From Bradyrhizobium nivariense (GTDB taxonomy: Bacteria; Pseudomonadota; Alphaproteobacteria; Rhizobiales; Xanthobacteraceae): a DNA stretch of 39,515 nt. Shown piece after piece: positions 15,726 to 23,447 of this stretch. Each line of letters starts with the position of its first letter. Position 1 is the stretch's first letter. A program made the position numbers and the translations under genes. The stretch is from contig NZ_JARVWW010000051.1 in the NCBI RefSeq assembly GCF_029846715.1, positions 1-39,515 of the forward strand. Reading direction: 5' to 3'. Under the pieces are notes generated by a model, which searched no databases, had not been told where the DNA came from, and was given only the letters and a program-made list of their open reading frames with translations.

Positions 15726-15991
15726 CGCAGCTCCTTTGATGCCTTCGTCGTCCGCATTGGCGCGATCCGATCCGTTGAAGTGAGCCCATCACGGGCAAGA
15801 TGACGCACGAGTCCAGCCGGGTTTGACCAAAGCAAGGCGAGGGGATGGAGACTGTGCGACGCTCTTCCGCCCTTTGTGGTGATGGAACCCGCTTTATCAA
15901 ACACGCGCACGTGTTCCCGCGCGCCTTGTTTTCAGCACGATTTGGGCAGCATCTGGTAACACTGGGGGTGCTATCGCTATCGGGGCCGGCG

Positions 15992-16645
15992 ATGCCAAAA
16001 TCTCTTTTCGCTCTCTTCGTCGTTGCCATGCTTCCGCTGGGCGGCTGCATGCAGACGACGCTTTCGCCATCGACGGATGCGAGCATGACGCCGCGCGACC
16101 GGCAGTTGCTTGCGCACACGCCTTACGCGCAGGCGAACGTGCCCGAGCAATATCTCCGCCATATCGTCGATTACCCACGCAAGGAGCAGCCGGGCACGAT
16201 CCTGGTCGATACCGATGCGCGCTACCTCTATTTCGTGCTGCCCGAAGGCAAGGCGATCCGCTATGGCGTCGCAGTCGGCGAGGAAGCCATGGCATTCTCC
16301 GGCGTCGCGCGGGTCGGCCGTTTGGCGGAATGGCCGGACTGGGTTCCGACAGCGGACATCCAGGCGCGGCTCGGACCCTATCCAGCGCGCGTCACCGGCG
16401 GCCCCGCCAATCCGCTGGGCGCGCGGGGCATCTATCTCTACGCCGGCAACAAGGACACGCTCTACCGCATCCACGGCACCAACCAGCCGGAGTATATCGG
16501 GCAGGCGATCTCTTCCGGATGCATCCGGATGCGCAACGAGGACGTGATCGATCTCTATGACCGGGTGAAGCTCAATTCAACGGTCGTGGTGTTGCCGCCC
16601 GGACAGAACGCGCAAGTCGAGGCGAGGCCCAGCTGGCGCGGGTGA
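15992..16645 (+). CDS. L,D-transpeptidase (YkuD domain) lipoprotein
   Basis: A 217-residue envelope enzyme that makes 3-3 peptidoglycan cross-links or attaches proteins to peptidoglycan. A lipoprotein signal with lipobox LGGC gives lipidated Cys19. The YkuD catalytic motif is complete: His161 in RIHGTNQPEYIG and Cys177 in SSGCIRMRN. The domain begins near residue 68 (TILVDTDARYLYFVL). I chose the start that yields the lipoprotein signal; 49 in-frame residues upstream lack such character, but no good ribosome site is seen for either. The gene is divergent from the membrane/coiled-coil gene and converges with the COG4315-type gene 7 bases away. Confidence 0.9.
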   Translation: MPKSLFALFVVAMLPLGGCMQTTLSPSTDASMTPRDRQLLAHTPYAQANVPEQYLRHIVDYPRKEQPGTILVDTDARYLYFVLPEGKAIRYGVAVGEEAMAFSGVARVGRLAEWPDWVPTADIQARLGPYPARVTGGPANPLGARGIYLYAGNKDTLYRIHGTNQPEYIGQAISSGCIRMRNEDVIDLYDRVKLNSTVVVLPPGQNAQVEARPSWRG

Positions 16646-16652
16646 GGTCGCC

Positions 16653-17087
16653 CTAGTTCTCAGGCCGGGCAATGCGCCATTGCAGCGTCGTGGCATTGCC
16701 GTTGGCCTCGCCCGGCGCCTTGTCGGCCGGCGAGGTGTAGAGCGGGCGATAGCGGTAGGCCCACATCTTGCTGCCATCGTTGCGGCTGATCACGGTGAAG
16801 TCGCCGATCGCCTTGGCGTCGGCCGTTGCGGGCAGCGGCACCCAGCTCTCGACGCATTTGCCGTTGCAGTTCGACGTTTTGCCGGTGGTGTCGCGCTCGT
16901 AATAGTAGAGCGTCATGCCCTTGGGGTCGACCAGCGTTGGACCCTGCTTGGTCAGGATCACTTTCGCCGGTGAGGTCGTCGTCTCGGACTTCGGCGGAGG
17001 AGGGGCATCGCCGCCGCCATGGCCGTTCGCGAGCGCAGGAACGGTCGAGAGCGCGATGGCCGCGGCCGCAATAAGGAACCTGAACAT
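16653..17087 (-). CDS. COG4315-type secreted repeat protein
   Basis: A 144-residue exported protein. The signal peptide (FRFLIAAAAIALSTVPALA) is cut near residue 20. A His/Gly/Pro-rich stretch is followed by the COG4315/PF03640 pattern: LVDPKGMTLYYYERD, then SNCNGKCVESWVPL with a Cys pair, and later WAYRYRPLYT. The family is of unknown function, found in periplasmic or surface proteins of many bacteria. A CtrA-type box lies 22-37 bases upstream of its start. It converges with the L,D-transpeptidase gene. Confidence 0.82.
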   Translation of the reverse strand: MFRFLIAAAAIALSTVPALANGHGGGDAPPPPKSETTTSPAKVILTKQGPTLVDPKGMTLYYYERDTTGKTSNCNGKCVESWVPLPATADAKAIGDFTVISRNDGSKMWAYRYRPLYTSPADKAPGEANGNATTLQWRIARPEN

Positions 17088-17108
17088 CCGAAACTCCCGA
17101 ACGGCAAA

Positions 17109-17124
17109 GTTAATCGCGCGTTAA
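17109..17124 (-). promoter_or_regulatory. CtrA-type box before the COG4315-type gene
   Basis: Read on the minus strand, TTAACGCGCGATTAAC fits the full CtrA consensus TTAA-N7-TTAAC, and lies just upstream of the minus-strand gene starting at 17087. The conserved final C strengthens the match. Whether it activates or represses is unknown. Confidence 0.5.
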
Positions 17125-17208
17125 ACGCCGAATGCTGCCGACCGTAGCAGCCGAAGGTTAGTTCCTGGTTTCGCGATCCTGCGACAATTACGGATAGAAA
17201 TGCGGGGC

Positions 17209-17673
17209 TTATGCCTGCACCTCGCGTAGCGGGGCGCGGCTGAGCTGGTTGCCGGCGGCGATGGCCTTGTGCAACAGCCTCATCAGCTCCTCACCTTCCT
17301 TCGCGCTGAGGCCGGCCAGCATGATGCGTTGCGCGGATTCCACGGCCGGCGTGATCTTGCGCAGCGTGCGGCGACCTTCGTCGGTGATCTCGAGCTCGCG
17401 GGCACGGCGGTCGCGGCTCGAGGCGCGGCGCTCCGCGAGTCCCTTCTGCACGAGGCGGTCGATCACGCCGGTGATGGTGGTGCGGTCGTAGGCGATCAAT
17501 CCCGCAAGCGTCACCTGGTCGAGCCCCGGATTGGCCTTGATGGTCGCAAGCGCAGCGTATTGTACCGGTGTGAGGTCGAAGCCGGCATCCCCGACTTCGG
17601 CCAGAAACACCGCCACCGCGATCTGCTGGAACCGGCGCGCCAGGTGCCCGGGCATGTCGTTGTTGTCTTTCAC
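17209..17673 (-). CDS. MarR family regulator, MobR-like
   Basis: A 154-residue dimeric winged-helix repressor: N-terminal helix (LARRFQQIAVAVFLAEVG), then LDQVTLAGLIAYDRTTITGVIDRL as recognition region, and a wing with SRDRRARELEITDEG. A GTG start at 17673 is preferred because GAGGAG lies 6 bases before it; an in-frame TTG at 17751 would run through the operator. It is divergent from the 3-hydroxybenzoate 4-monooxygenase gene. In Comamonas the same enzyme is controlled by the MarR protein MobR, induced by 3-hydroxybenzoate, so the same role is likely here. The ligand is an inference from this neighbour. Confidence 0.88.
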   Translation of the reverse strand: MKDNNDMPGHLARRFQQIAVAVFLAEVGDAGFDLTPVQYAALATIKANPGLDQVTLAGLIAYDRTTITGVIDRLVQKGLAERRASSRDRRARELEITDEGRRTLRKITPAVESAQRIMLAGLSAKEGEELMRLLHKAIAAGNQLSRAPLREVQA

Positions 17674-17709
17674 CGAAGTCTCCTCGGAGGTAGGGAGGGC
17701 GCGCCGTCG

Positions 17710-17738
17710 TTGACAAGTATACTGATAGTCAGCATACT
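17710..17738 (+). promoter_or_regulatory. Promoter with overlapping MarR operator for the monooxygenase
   Basis: -35 TTGACA (17710-17715), 17-base spacer, -10 CATACT (17733-17738). The 21-bp near-palindrome GTATACTGA-tag-TCAGCATAC (17717-17737, arms matching 8 of 9) covers the spacer and the -10, ideal for repression by the divergent MarR protein. Confidence 0.7.
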
Positions 17739-17777
17739 GATCAATATCCAAACAGAACGTTGGCGGGAGAGGTGCTC

Positions 17778-19700
17778 ATGCAATTCCATCTCAATGGATT
17801 TCAGCCGGGCGACCCTGAAATCGCCGATCCCGCCGCGCGCATTCAGGCCTCCGGCGCGGCGGGGGGCGTGCCTGAAAAGGTCGATGTCCTCATCGTCGGC
17901 TGTGGCCCTGCGGGTCTGACGCTCGCCGCCCAGCTAGCGCAATTTCCTGACATCAAGACCTGCATCGTCGAGCAGAAGCCGGGGCGGCTGCTGGTCGGGC
18001 AGGCCGACGGCATCGCCTGCCGCACCATGGAGATGTTCCACGCCTTCGGCTTCAGCGAGCGCGTTCTGAAGGAAGCTTGTTGGGTCAACGAGACGACGTT
18101 CTGGAAGCCGGACGAGCGGATGCCGGAAAAGATCATCCGCAGCGGCCGGGTGCAGGACGTCGAGGACGGTTTGTCGGAATTCCCGCACGTCATCCTCAAC
18201 CAGGCGCGCATCCATGACGGCTTTCTCGACATCATGCGGAAAGCGCCGGCCAGGCTCGAGCCCCATTACAGCCGGCGCCTGCTCGATCTTCAGGTCGATC
18301 CGGCCGCAGGTCCCGCCGACCATGCCGTGACGGTGCGGCTCGAACGGGTCGATGCCGCGAACGAGGGCAGGGTCGAGACAATCAAGGCGCGCTACGTCGT
18401 CGGTTGTGACGGCGCGCGCAGCACGGTACGCAAATCGATCGGCCGCGAGTTGCTCGGCGATTCCGCCAATCATGCCTGGGGCGTGATGGACGTGCTGGCG
18501 GTGACCGATTTTCCGGACATCCGCTTCAAGGCCCTGATCCAGTCGGCGAAGGACGGCAGCCTACTGATCATTCCGCGCGAAGGCGGCTACATGGTCCGCC
18601 TCTATGTCGAGCTCGCCAAGCTCGACATCGGCGAGCGCGTCGCCAATCGCAACATCACCGCCGATGACGTGATCGCGAAAGCGCAACGGATTCTGAGGCC
18701 GCATACGCTCGAGGTGAAGGAGATCGCGTGGTGGTCGGTCTATGAGATCGGCCAGCGCCTGACCGACAAGTTCGACGACGTGCCGGAGACCGAGGTCGCT
18801 GCGCGGCTGCCGCGCATCTTCATCGCCGGCGATGCCTGCCACACCCACAGCCCGAAGGCGGGTCAGGGCATGAACGTCTCGATGCAGGACGCATTCAATC
18901 TCGGCTGGAAGCTCGCCGCCGTTCTGCGGAAGCAGTGTGCACCGGGTCTCTTGCATTCCTATTCGGCGGAACGCCAGGCGGTTGCGAAAGAGCTGATCGA
19001 TTTCGACCGCGAATGGGCGGGGATTCTTGCGTCCGCCGCCAAGGCCGGCGGCGCCGATGCCGCGCGGACGCAGGACTATTTTGTGAGGCACGGTCGCTAC
19101 ACCGCGGGCACGGCGACGCATTACCGCCCGTCGGTTCTGACCGGAGCGACGCCCCACCAGCATCTCGCGCAAGGCCTCGTCATTGGCACGCGCTTTCATT
19201 CCGCGCCGGTGATCCGGCTTGCGGATGCCAAGCCGGTGCATCTCGGTCACGCCGCGCAGGCGGATGGCCGCTTCCGCATCTACGCGTTCTCTGGCGCGGA
19301 GGATCCGACAGCAGCCGGCTCGGCCATTTGCGCCTTGTGCGATTTCCTCGGCGAAACCCGGGACTCTCCGGTCAGGCGCCATACGCCTGTTGGCGTCGAC
19401 ATCGACAGCGTGATCGACCTGCGGGCGGTCTTCCAGCAGGATCATCGCGAACTCGCCGTCGCGGCGATGCCGTCGTTGCTGCTCCCGCGCAAGGGCCGCT
19501 ACGGCTTGATCGACTACGAGAAGATGTTTTGTCCGGACCTCAAGAATGGTCACGACGTTTTCGCCATGCGCGGCATCGATCGCAAGGCTGGCTGCATGGT
19601 CGTGGTGCGGCCGGATCAGTATGTCGCGACGGTGCTGCCGCTCGATGATTTTGCTGCGCTTGCTGCGTACTTCGACGCCTTCATGCTGCAAGCGAACTGA
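17778..19700 (+). CDS. mobA: 3-hydroxybenzoate 4-monooxygenase (FAD-dependent)
   Basis: A 640-residue flavoprotein hydroxylase that converts 3-hydroxybenzoate to protocatechuate with NADPH and O2. FAD motif GCGPAG (41-46) follows VDVLIV; the DG motif is CDGARS (Asp211-Gly212) and the GD motif is GDACHTHSP (Gly351-Asp352). The N terminus MQFHLNGF and stretches such as GQADGIACRTMEMF, EFPHVILNQAR and KAGQGMN match the Comamonas MobA I remember, and the length is nearly identical. Lys251 and Tyr276 appear to align with its active-site Lys and Tyr. The C-terminal ~190 residues form the thioredoxin-like domain of the phenol hydroxylase family. GGGAGAGG precedes the ATG. No ring-cleavage genes are nearby, so protocatechuate must enter a pathway encoded elsewhere. 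Confidence 0.92.
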   Translation: MQFHLNGFQPGDPEIADPAARIQASGAAGGVPEKVDVLIVGCGPAGLTLAAQLAQFPDIKTCIVEQKPGRLLVGQADGIACRTMEMFHAFGFSERVLKEACWVNETTFWKPDERMPEKIIRSGRVQDVEDGLSEFPHVILNQARIHDGFLDIMRKAPARLEPHYSRRLLDLQVDPAAGPADHAVTVRLERVDAANEGRVETIKARYVVGCDGARSTVRKSIGRELLGDSANHAWGVMDVLAVTDFPDIRFKALIQSAKDGSLLIIPREGGYMVRLYVELAKLDIGERVANRNITADDVIAKAQRILRPHTLEVKEIAWWSVYEIGQRLTDKFDDVPETEVAARLPRIFIAGDACHTHSPKAGQGMNVSMQDAFNLGWKLAAVLRKQCAPGLLHSYSAERQAVAKELIDFDREWAGILASAAKAGGADAARTQDYFVRHGRYTAGTATHYRPSVLTGATPHQHLAQGLVIGTRFHSAPVIRLADAKPVHLGHAAQADGRFRIYAFSGAEDPTAAGSAICALCDFLGETRDSPVRRHTPVGVDIDSVIDLRAVFQQDHRELAVAAMPSLLLPRKGRYGLIDYEKMFCPDLKNGHDVFAMRGIDRKAGCMVVVRPDQYVATVLPLDDFAALAAYFDAFMLQAN

Positions 19701-19707
19701 CGGGCTG

Positions 19708-19737
19708 GCAGCGCGCACATACTCTCTTGCGCGCTGC
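19708..19737 (+). terminator. Hairpin after mobA
   Basis: Perfect 9-bp stem GCAGCGCGC (19708-19716) with GCGCGCTGC (19729-19737), 12-nt loop, starting 7 bases after the stop codon. No U-tract follows, so it may be rho-dependent or stabilise the mRNA end. Confidence 0.5.
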
Positions 19738-19814
19738 GTCGATGAACGGCGCATGAATATTGAACCGCGCGCGGCATCCGTGTCGATCTTTCGACGGAGG
19801 AGACCATCCTACGC

Positions 19815-19839
19815 GGAACGCCCGTTTGGCTTGCGCGTT
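19815..19839 (+). promoter_or_regulatory. EcfG-type (general stress) promoter
   Basis: GGAAC (19815-19819), 16-base spacer, CGTT (19836-19839), about 25 bases before the SH3-domain gene start. The expected transcript start near 19847 leaves a short leader that still contains the strong AGGAGG site. Confidence 0.55.
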
Positions 19840-19865
19840 CCAACTCGAACGAGGAGGAATACGCC

Positions 19866-20882
19866 ATGAGATTCAAAAGCGTTTTGGTTGCCGCATTGCT
19901 GCTCGCCCCGACGGCTGCACTGGCCGCACCGGGCATGGTCACCGTCTCGACCGGCCTGCGCGCCGGGCCGGGTTCGGGCTTTCCGCTGGTCGATCGCATC
20001 CCCGGGGGGGCCCGCGTCAACATCCATGGTTGCCTGCGCGGCAACGCCTGGTGCGACGTGAGCTTCTCGGATGACCGTGGCTGGGTGTCGTCGCAATATC
20101 TCGAATATCTCTACCGCAATCACTACGTCTATCTCCCCGACTATGTTGACGAGATCGACGTGCCCATCGTCCCCTTCGTCCTGACCTCGTACTGGTCGAG
20201 CTATTATGAGGGGCGGCCCTGGTATCGGCGGCATGCCTATTGGAATAGCTACTGGAGCTCGCATCAGAGCGTCGCGACGCGGATGACGATCGATCCGCGC
20301 GCGGCTCGCATCGGCCGGGCGGCAACGCGCGATGCGGCGATTGCGCTCGGACGCAACGGTGCGAACGCCAAGGGGAATGTTAAGGAGAATGTTAAGGGCG
20401 CGGCCGCGGTCTCCGGCCGTGATGCCGCGACGGCACGGCACGACGCCGCCATCGCCAGGCGCGACACTGCGGTTGCGACCGACCGGACCCGCGCCGGACG
20501 AAGCGAGCGCATCGCGCATGAGCGGACCAATGTGCAGAGCCGCAATCCGCGCGATGCACAGGCCCGCATCATGCACGAGCCAGCCGCACACCGCACCGCT
20601 GTGCGTGAGCAGCCTATGGGGCGCGCACGCGAAGCGGCGCGCGCACACGAGGCGCCGCGTGTATCGGCCGCGCCCGCGAGCCGGCCCGCGATGCCGCATG
20701 TGGCCCAGCCCAATGTGAGCCACGGCTCGCCGATGAATGCTCACGCCCAGATGCCGGCGCCGCGCGCGGCTGCGCCCGCGATGCCGCATGGCGGCGGCGG
20801 TGGCGCTCCTCACGTGAACGCCGCGCCACGCGGCGGCGGTGCGCCGGCTGGCGGCCCCGGTGGCGACCACCAGAAGCACTAG
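19866..20882 (+). CDS. Secreted SH3-domain protein with long His/Ala/Arg-rich tail
   Basis: A 338-residue exported protein. Signal peptide RFKSVLVAALLLAPTAALA is cut near residue 20. A bacterial SH3 domain (about 22-80) carries VSTGLRAGPGSGFPLVDRIP, GCLRGNAWCDV and DRGWVSSQYLEYL, typical of cell-wall-binding SH3_3 modules. A Tyr/Trp-rich stretch follows (105-140), then ~200 residues of low-complexity Ala/Arg/His/Pro/Met sequence ending GGPGGDHQKH. Probably acts in or on the envelope; the tail is likely disordered. GAGGAGG precedes the ATG, an EcfG-like promoter lies upstream and a strong terminator follows, so it is a single-gene unit. Confidence 0.82.
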   Translation: MRFKSVLVAALLLAPTAALAAPGMVTVSTGLRAGPGSGFPLVDRIPGGARVNIHGCLRGNAWCDVSFSDDRGWVSSQYLEYLYRNHYVYLPDYVDEIDVPIVPFVLTSYWSSYYEGRPWYRRHAYWNSYWSSHQSVATRMTIDPRAARIGRAATRDAAIALGRNGANAKGNVKENVKGAAAVSGRDAATARHDAAIARRDTAVATDRTRAGRSERIAHERTNVQSRNPRDAQARIMHEPAAHRTAVREQPMGRAREAARAHEAPRVSAAPASRPAMPHVAQPNVSHGSPMNAHAQMPAPRAAAPAMPHGGGGGAPHVNAAPRGGGAPAGGPGGDHQKH

Positions 20883-20892
20883 ATTCACTAAT

Positions 20893-20920
20893 GAAAGCCC
20901 GGCCCTCGCGCCGGGCTTTC
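20893..20920 (+). terminator. Rho-independent terminator after the SH3-domain gene
   Basis: Perfect 10-bp stem GAAAGCCCGG (20893-20902) with CCGGGCTTTC (20911-20920) and an 8-nt loop, 10 bases after the stop codon, with Ts in and after the 3' arm. Confidence 0.85.
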
Positions 20921-21052
20921 TGCTTGATCCGGACCGGTTCCCTGCGCGTACAATTTAAGAAAGTTCTTCGCGGGCAGATTTCATCGATCGTAAGATGTGT
21001 ACTCAAAGCTGTAAGCATTCCACTCGGGGCAGCGGGGCACGGGAGGATGACG

Positions 21053-21331
21053 ATGAGACAGAACCAGGCGGAGACGCGCCGCCAAAATGTCGCGAAGCGG
21101 TCGATGACCAAAGAAGCCAAGCAGCTGTCCGGCCTGATTGCCGGATTGCGCCAATCCCTCGATGGGATTCACAAGGAGCGGTCGAGCACAAAACTCTCCG
21201 GCGCCGAGATGGGCCTTCTCGATGAGCGCCGCAACAATCTGCTGCTCACCATCGCAGCCCTCGACGACCGCCTCTCCGCGGTGCAGGGGCTGATCGATCT
21301 CGGCCGTCCCCACATCATCCGCGTCCACTGA
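21053..21331 (+). CDS. Small helical cytoplasmic protein of unknown function
   Basis: A 92-residue, charged, largely helical protein (AKRSMTKEAKQLSGLIAGLR; LLTIAALDDRLSAVQGLID) with no signal peptide or known motif. GGGAGG is 6 bases before the ATG at 21053; an in-frame ATG at 21047 touches that site and is less likely. It converges with the DUF3551-type gene 19 bases away. No function can be proposed. Confidence 0.68.
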   Translation: MRQNQAETRRQNVAKRSMTKEAKQLSGLIAGLRQSLDGIHKERSSTKLSGAEMGLLDERRNNLLLTIAALDDRLSAVQGLIDLGRPHIIRVH

Positions 21332-21350
21332 TCGGCGCGCAGACCTGATG

Positions 21351-21629
21351 CTATCGGCTTCGTCGCGGCGGCGACGGAACCGGGCTGGGCTGCCGGCTCT
21401 GCGTGGCATAAGGATTGGCGTAGCACTGAGCGGACTGCCCGGAGGCGGTCGCGGCACACTGCGCGATCGTCGCAAAACTGCAATCGATGCTGCGGCCGTC
21501 GACGGTGTAGATCTCGATGCAGACGGGATAGCGCGGATCGTAGGTCTGCGCTGCTGTCGGCGCGGCGCCGAGCAGGCCCGCACCAAGCAAGCCCGCGACA
21601 AGCAGAATCGCATTGATGATGCGGCGCAC
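21351..21629 (-). CDS. DUF3551-type small secreted protein
   Basis: A 92-residue exported protein. The signal peptide (RRIINAILLVAGLLGAGLLG) ends near APTAAQ. The mature part YPVCIEIYTVDGRSIDCSFA, then QCAATASGQSAQCYANPYA, has four Cys in the spacing typical of DUF3551, a family very common in Bradyrhizobium. Function unknown. A GTG start at 21629 is chosen because GGGAGG lies 6 bases before it and the signal peptide then starts properly. Confidence 0.82.
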   Translation of the reverse strand: MRRIINAILLVAGLLGAGLLGAAPTAAQTYDPRYPVCIEIYTVDGRSIDCSFATIAQCAATASGQSAQCYANPYATQSRQPSPVPSPPRRSR

Positions 21630-21767
21630 GATCAACCTCCCTCGCTCGGCCGGAACCAAGCACAATGCTGCCGTGGATGGCATCAAATTGCCACGCTCCC
21701 GGCGAATTGCGGCCAAAGCCCGCTGCCACGAGGAGAACGGGTGCAGGGCACCGCAAGGGGATGCGCA

Positions 21768-21947
21768 TTGGCCTATAAGATGGTCGCAGAACGCGACAAT
21801 GAGAAGTGCAGTTATGCCCGCGAGAGCCGGTTGCTCATCGTGGCGAAGGCAAAGGTCTGGGCGAGCGAGGGGTGGAAGGTCGTCATCACCGACCAGGACG
21901 GCAAGGCCTACGCGCCGCCCGAATTCGATCAGCTATTGGCGGCCTGA
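21768..21947 (+). CDS. Small conserved-type protein of unknown function
   Basis: A 59-residue protein (KMVAERDNEKCSYARESRLL, then AKAKVWASEGWKVVITDQDG and KAYAPPEFDQLL). No signal peptide or known catalytic motif; the end recalls small rhizobial proteins of unknown role. The TTG at 21768 has AAGGGG upstream; an ATG at 21780 is the alternative. Codon pattern and the ribosome site support a real gene. Confidence 0.65.
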   Translation: MAYKMVAERDNEKCSYARESRLLIVAKAKVWASEGWKVVITDQDGKAYAPPEFDQLLAA

Positions 21948-21973
21948 CCGCAAGACGGGGCTAGGGGACGACA

Positions 21974-22333
21974 TTGATTTCGCTATTTCGACCGGGGCGC
22001 GACCTGATCGCGCCTCTGATGACTCTGACAGCCGCCGTGGTCCTGACGGCGACAGTTGCCGCCGCGCAAAATCTCGATGCCGGCAAGTCGCCGCAAAGGC
22101 TCTTCGCCGATGGTTGCGCGACCTGCCATCGCAGCCCGCGCGGCTTGGCCAAGGGGCGCTTCAACCTGACGCTGTCCTGGTTCCTGAAGGACCATTACGC
22201 GACCAGTTCCGACACAGCCAAGGCGCTTGCCGCCTATCTTGAATCGGTCGATACGCCGCCCCCGCGGGCTGCGGCCAAGCCTGGCGCGAAGCGATCCGCG
22301 CCGCACCCGCCCAAGCCGTTGCAAAGCCAATAG
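21974..22333 (+). CDS. c-type cytochrome-like protein, single haem motif
   Basis: A 119-residue exported protein. An N-terminal hydrophobic signal (about 11-31, ending AAAQ) leads to GCATCH, a CxxCH haem c site (Cys48, Cys51, His52), then a helical part with WFLKDHYATSSDTAKALAAYL typical of the last helix of cytochrome c. No Met occurs after the haem motif, so the usual Met axial ligand is missing; His74 or a free sixth site is possible. The C terminus is Lys/Pro-rich. The TTG at 21974 follows AGGGG; an ATG at 22019 would also leave a signal peptide. It starts 26 bases after the small gene upstream and may be co-transcribed. Confidence 0.78.
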   Translation: MISLFRPGRDLIAPLMTLTAAVVLTATVAAAQNLDAGKSPQRLFADGCATCHRSPRGLAKGRFNLTLSWFLKDHYATSSDTAKALAAYLESVDTPPPRAAAKPGAKRSAPHPPKPLQSQ

Positions 22334-22351
22334 GCGCGAGCCGGCTGCCGG

Positions 22352-22921
22352 CTACGCGCGTCGATAAGTCTGCGCGAGCAGCCCTGCGTGGACGGCGCGG
22401 AGGTCGGCGCTCATGCGCGACTGTCCGGTCGTGACATAGGACAGCCAAGCGCCGTCGGCGGCGAGGCGGACGACGTGGAGCTCCGGCGTGCCGTCTGTCG
22501 CATGGTGGCGCTTCAACCGTGCCTTGATCCAGTCGTTCCAGAGCCGGCGCAGTGGCGGATCGGTGACGACGACCATGCTCAGCGCCGCCCAGGGTGTCGC
22601 GAAGCCGAAGGCCTTGCCGGTGAACACCGCATTCACGTAGGCGCGCGTAAAGCTGCCGCGCGGCTTTGGATCGGCCTCGATGGCGGCGTCGATCTCGGCA
22701 TCGACGCGCGCGAGCAGATCGGCGAACAGGGCCTCGATCAGCGCCTGCTTGCTGCCGAAATGATGAAACAGGCCGCCCTTGGTGACCCCAGCCGCCGCCG
22801 CCACCGCCTGCACCGTGACGCCAGCGACGCCATGGTCCATGGCGATGGCTGCGGCGCAGTCGAGTAGGGCCCGCCGGACCTGCTCGGGCTGCTTGGCACG
22901 GGTGTAGGCGCTTGTCGGCAT
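22352..22921 (-). CDS. TetR family transcriptional regulator
   Basis: A 189-residue repressor. The helix-turn-helix is VRRALLDCAAAIAMDHGV, then VQAVAAAAGVTKGGLFHHFGSKQALIEAL; the C-terminal domain contains VNAVFTGKAFGFATPWAAL. The ATG shares one base with the stop of the upstream SMR gene (TGATG), so translation is coupled. A palindrome 27 bases before the SMR gene is a likely operator. It most likely controls its own operon with the efflux pump, responding to a pump substrate. Confidence 0.9.
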   Translation of the reverse strand: MPTSAYTRAKQPEQVRRALLDCAAAIAMDHGVAGVTVQAVAAAAGVTKGGLFHHFGSKQALIEALFADLLARVDAEIDAAIEADPKPRGSFTRAYVNAVFTGKAFGFATPWAALSMVVVTDPPLRRLWNDWIKARLKRHHATDGTPELHVVRLAADGAWLSYVTTGQSRMSADLRAVHAGLLAQTYRRA

Positions 22922-23265
22922 CAATGCACCGTGGTCCCCGAGAACAGGTTGATGACCACGACCCCGGACACGATCAGCGCGATGCCGACGAAGGCCGCGG
23001 CGTCGAGCATCTGGCGGAACAGCACGAAGGAGACGGTTGCAGTCAGGATGATGCCGACGCCGCCCCAGATCGCATAGGCGATGCTCAGGGGGATGACCCG
23101 GATCGCGACCGACAGCGCGTAGAACGAGGCGACGTAGAACAGCACCATCGCCAGTGTCGGCCACGGCCGCGTGAACTGCGCGGATTGCTGGAGGAAGGCG
23201 GACGCCGTGACCTCCAAGACGATGGCGAGGGCAAGCGCTGCGTAGGCACTGAAGGCGGAAGTCAT
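22921..23265 (-). CDS. Small multidrug resistance (SMR) family transporter
   Basis: A 114-residue, four-helix membrane protein of the EmrE/SugE family, which exchanges protons for cationic, often aromatic, drugs or guanidinium. The membrane-embedded Glu18 (LAIVLEVTASAF) is the essential residue; SIAYAIWGGVGI in helix 3 is the family signature. Length is exactly typical. It is the first gene of an operon with tetR. Both EmrE-type and guanidinium-type functions remain possible; no guanidine riboswitch is evident upstream. Confidence 0.92.
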   Translation of the reverse strand: MTSAFSAYAALALAIVLEVTASAFLQQSAQFTRPWPTLAMVLFYVASFYALSVAIRVIPLSIAYAIWGGVGIILTATVSFVLFRQMLDAAAFVGIALIVSGVVVINLFSGTTVH

Positions 23266-23286
23266 GGCGAACTCGAACGTAGCGCG

Positions 23287-23310
23287 AAAGATACCGCGCG
23301 GTAGGTATGT
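23287..23310. promoter_or_regulatory. Candidate TetR operator before the SMR gene
   Basis: TACCGCGCGGTA (23292-23303) is a perfect 12-bp palindrome, flanked so that the minus strand reads ATACCTACCGCGCGGTATCT. The ACCG/CGGT core is typical of operators of TetR repressors that control efflux pumps in rhizobia. Confidence 0.55.
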
Positions 23311-23447
23311 TTGGCATGCGAGAGATGGCTTTTGCCGGGAAGCGGTATCACGAGTGAGTGACGAGCCTGCGACAACGTGAAGTCGACGGCCCGAAGCCAC
23401 CGCGCGACGAATCGTGCGGCGGCCTCGGGCGGGAGTTCGGTGCGGCG

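Noticed and set aside
18561..19754. Open frame opposite mobA (397 codons)
   Set aside because: Antisense to an unmistakable flavoprotein gene, with no recognisable domain.
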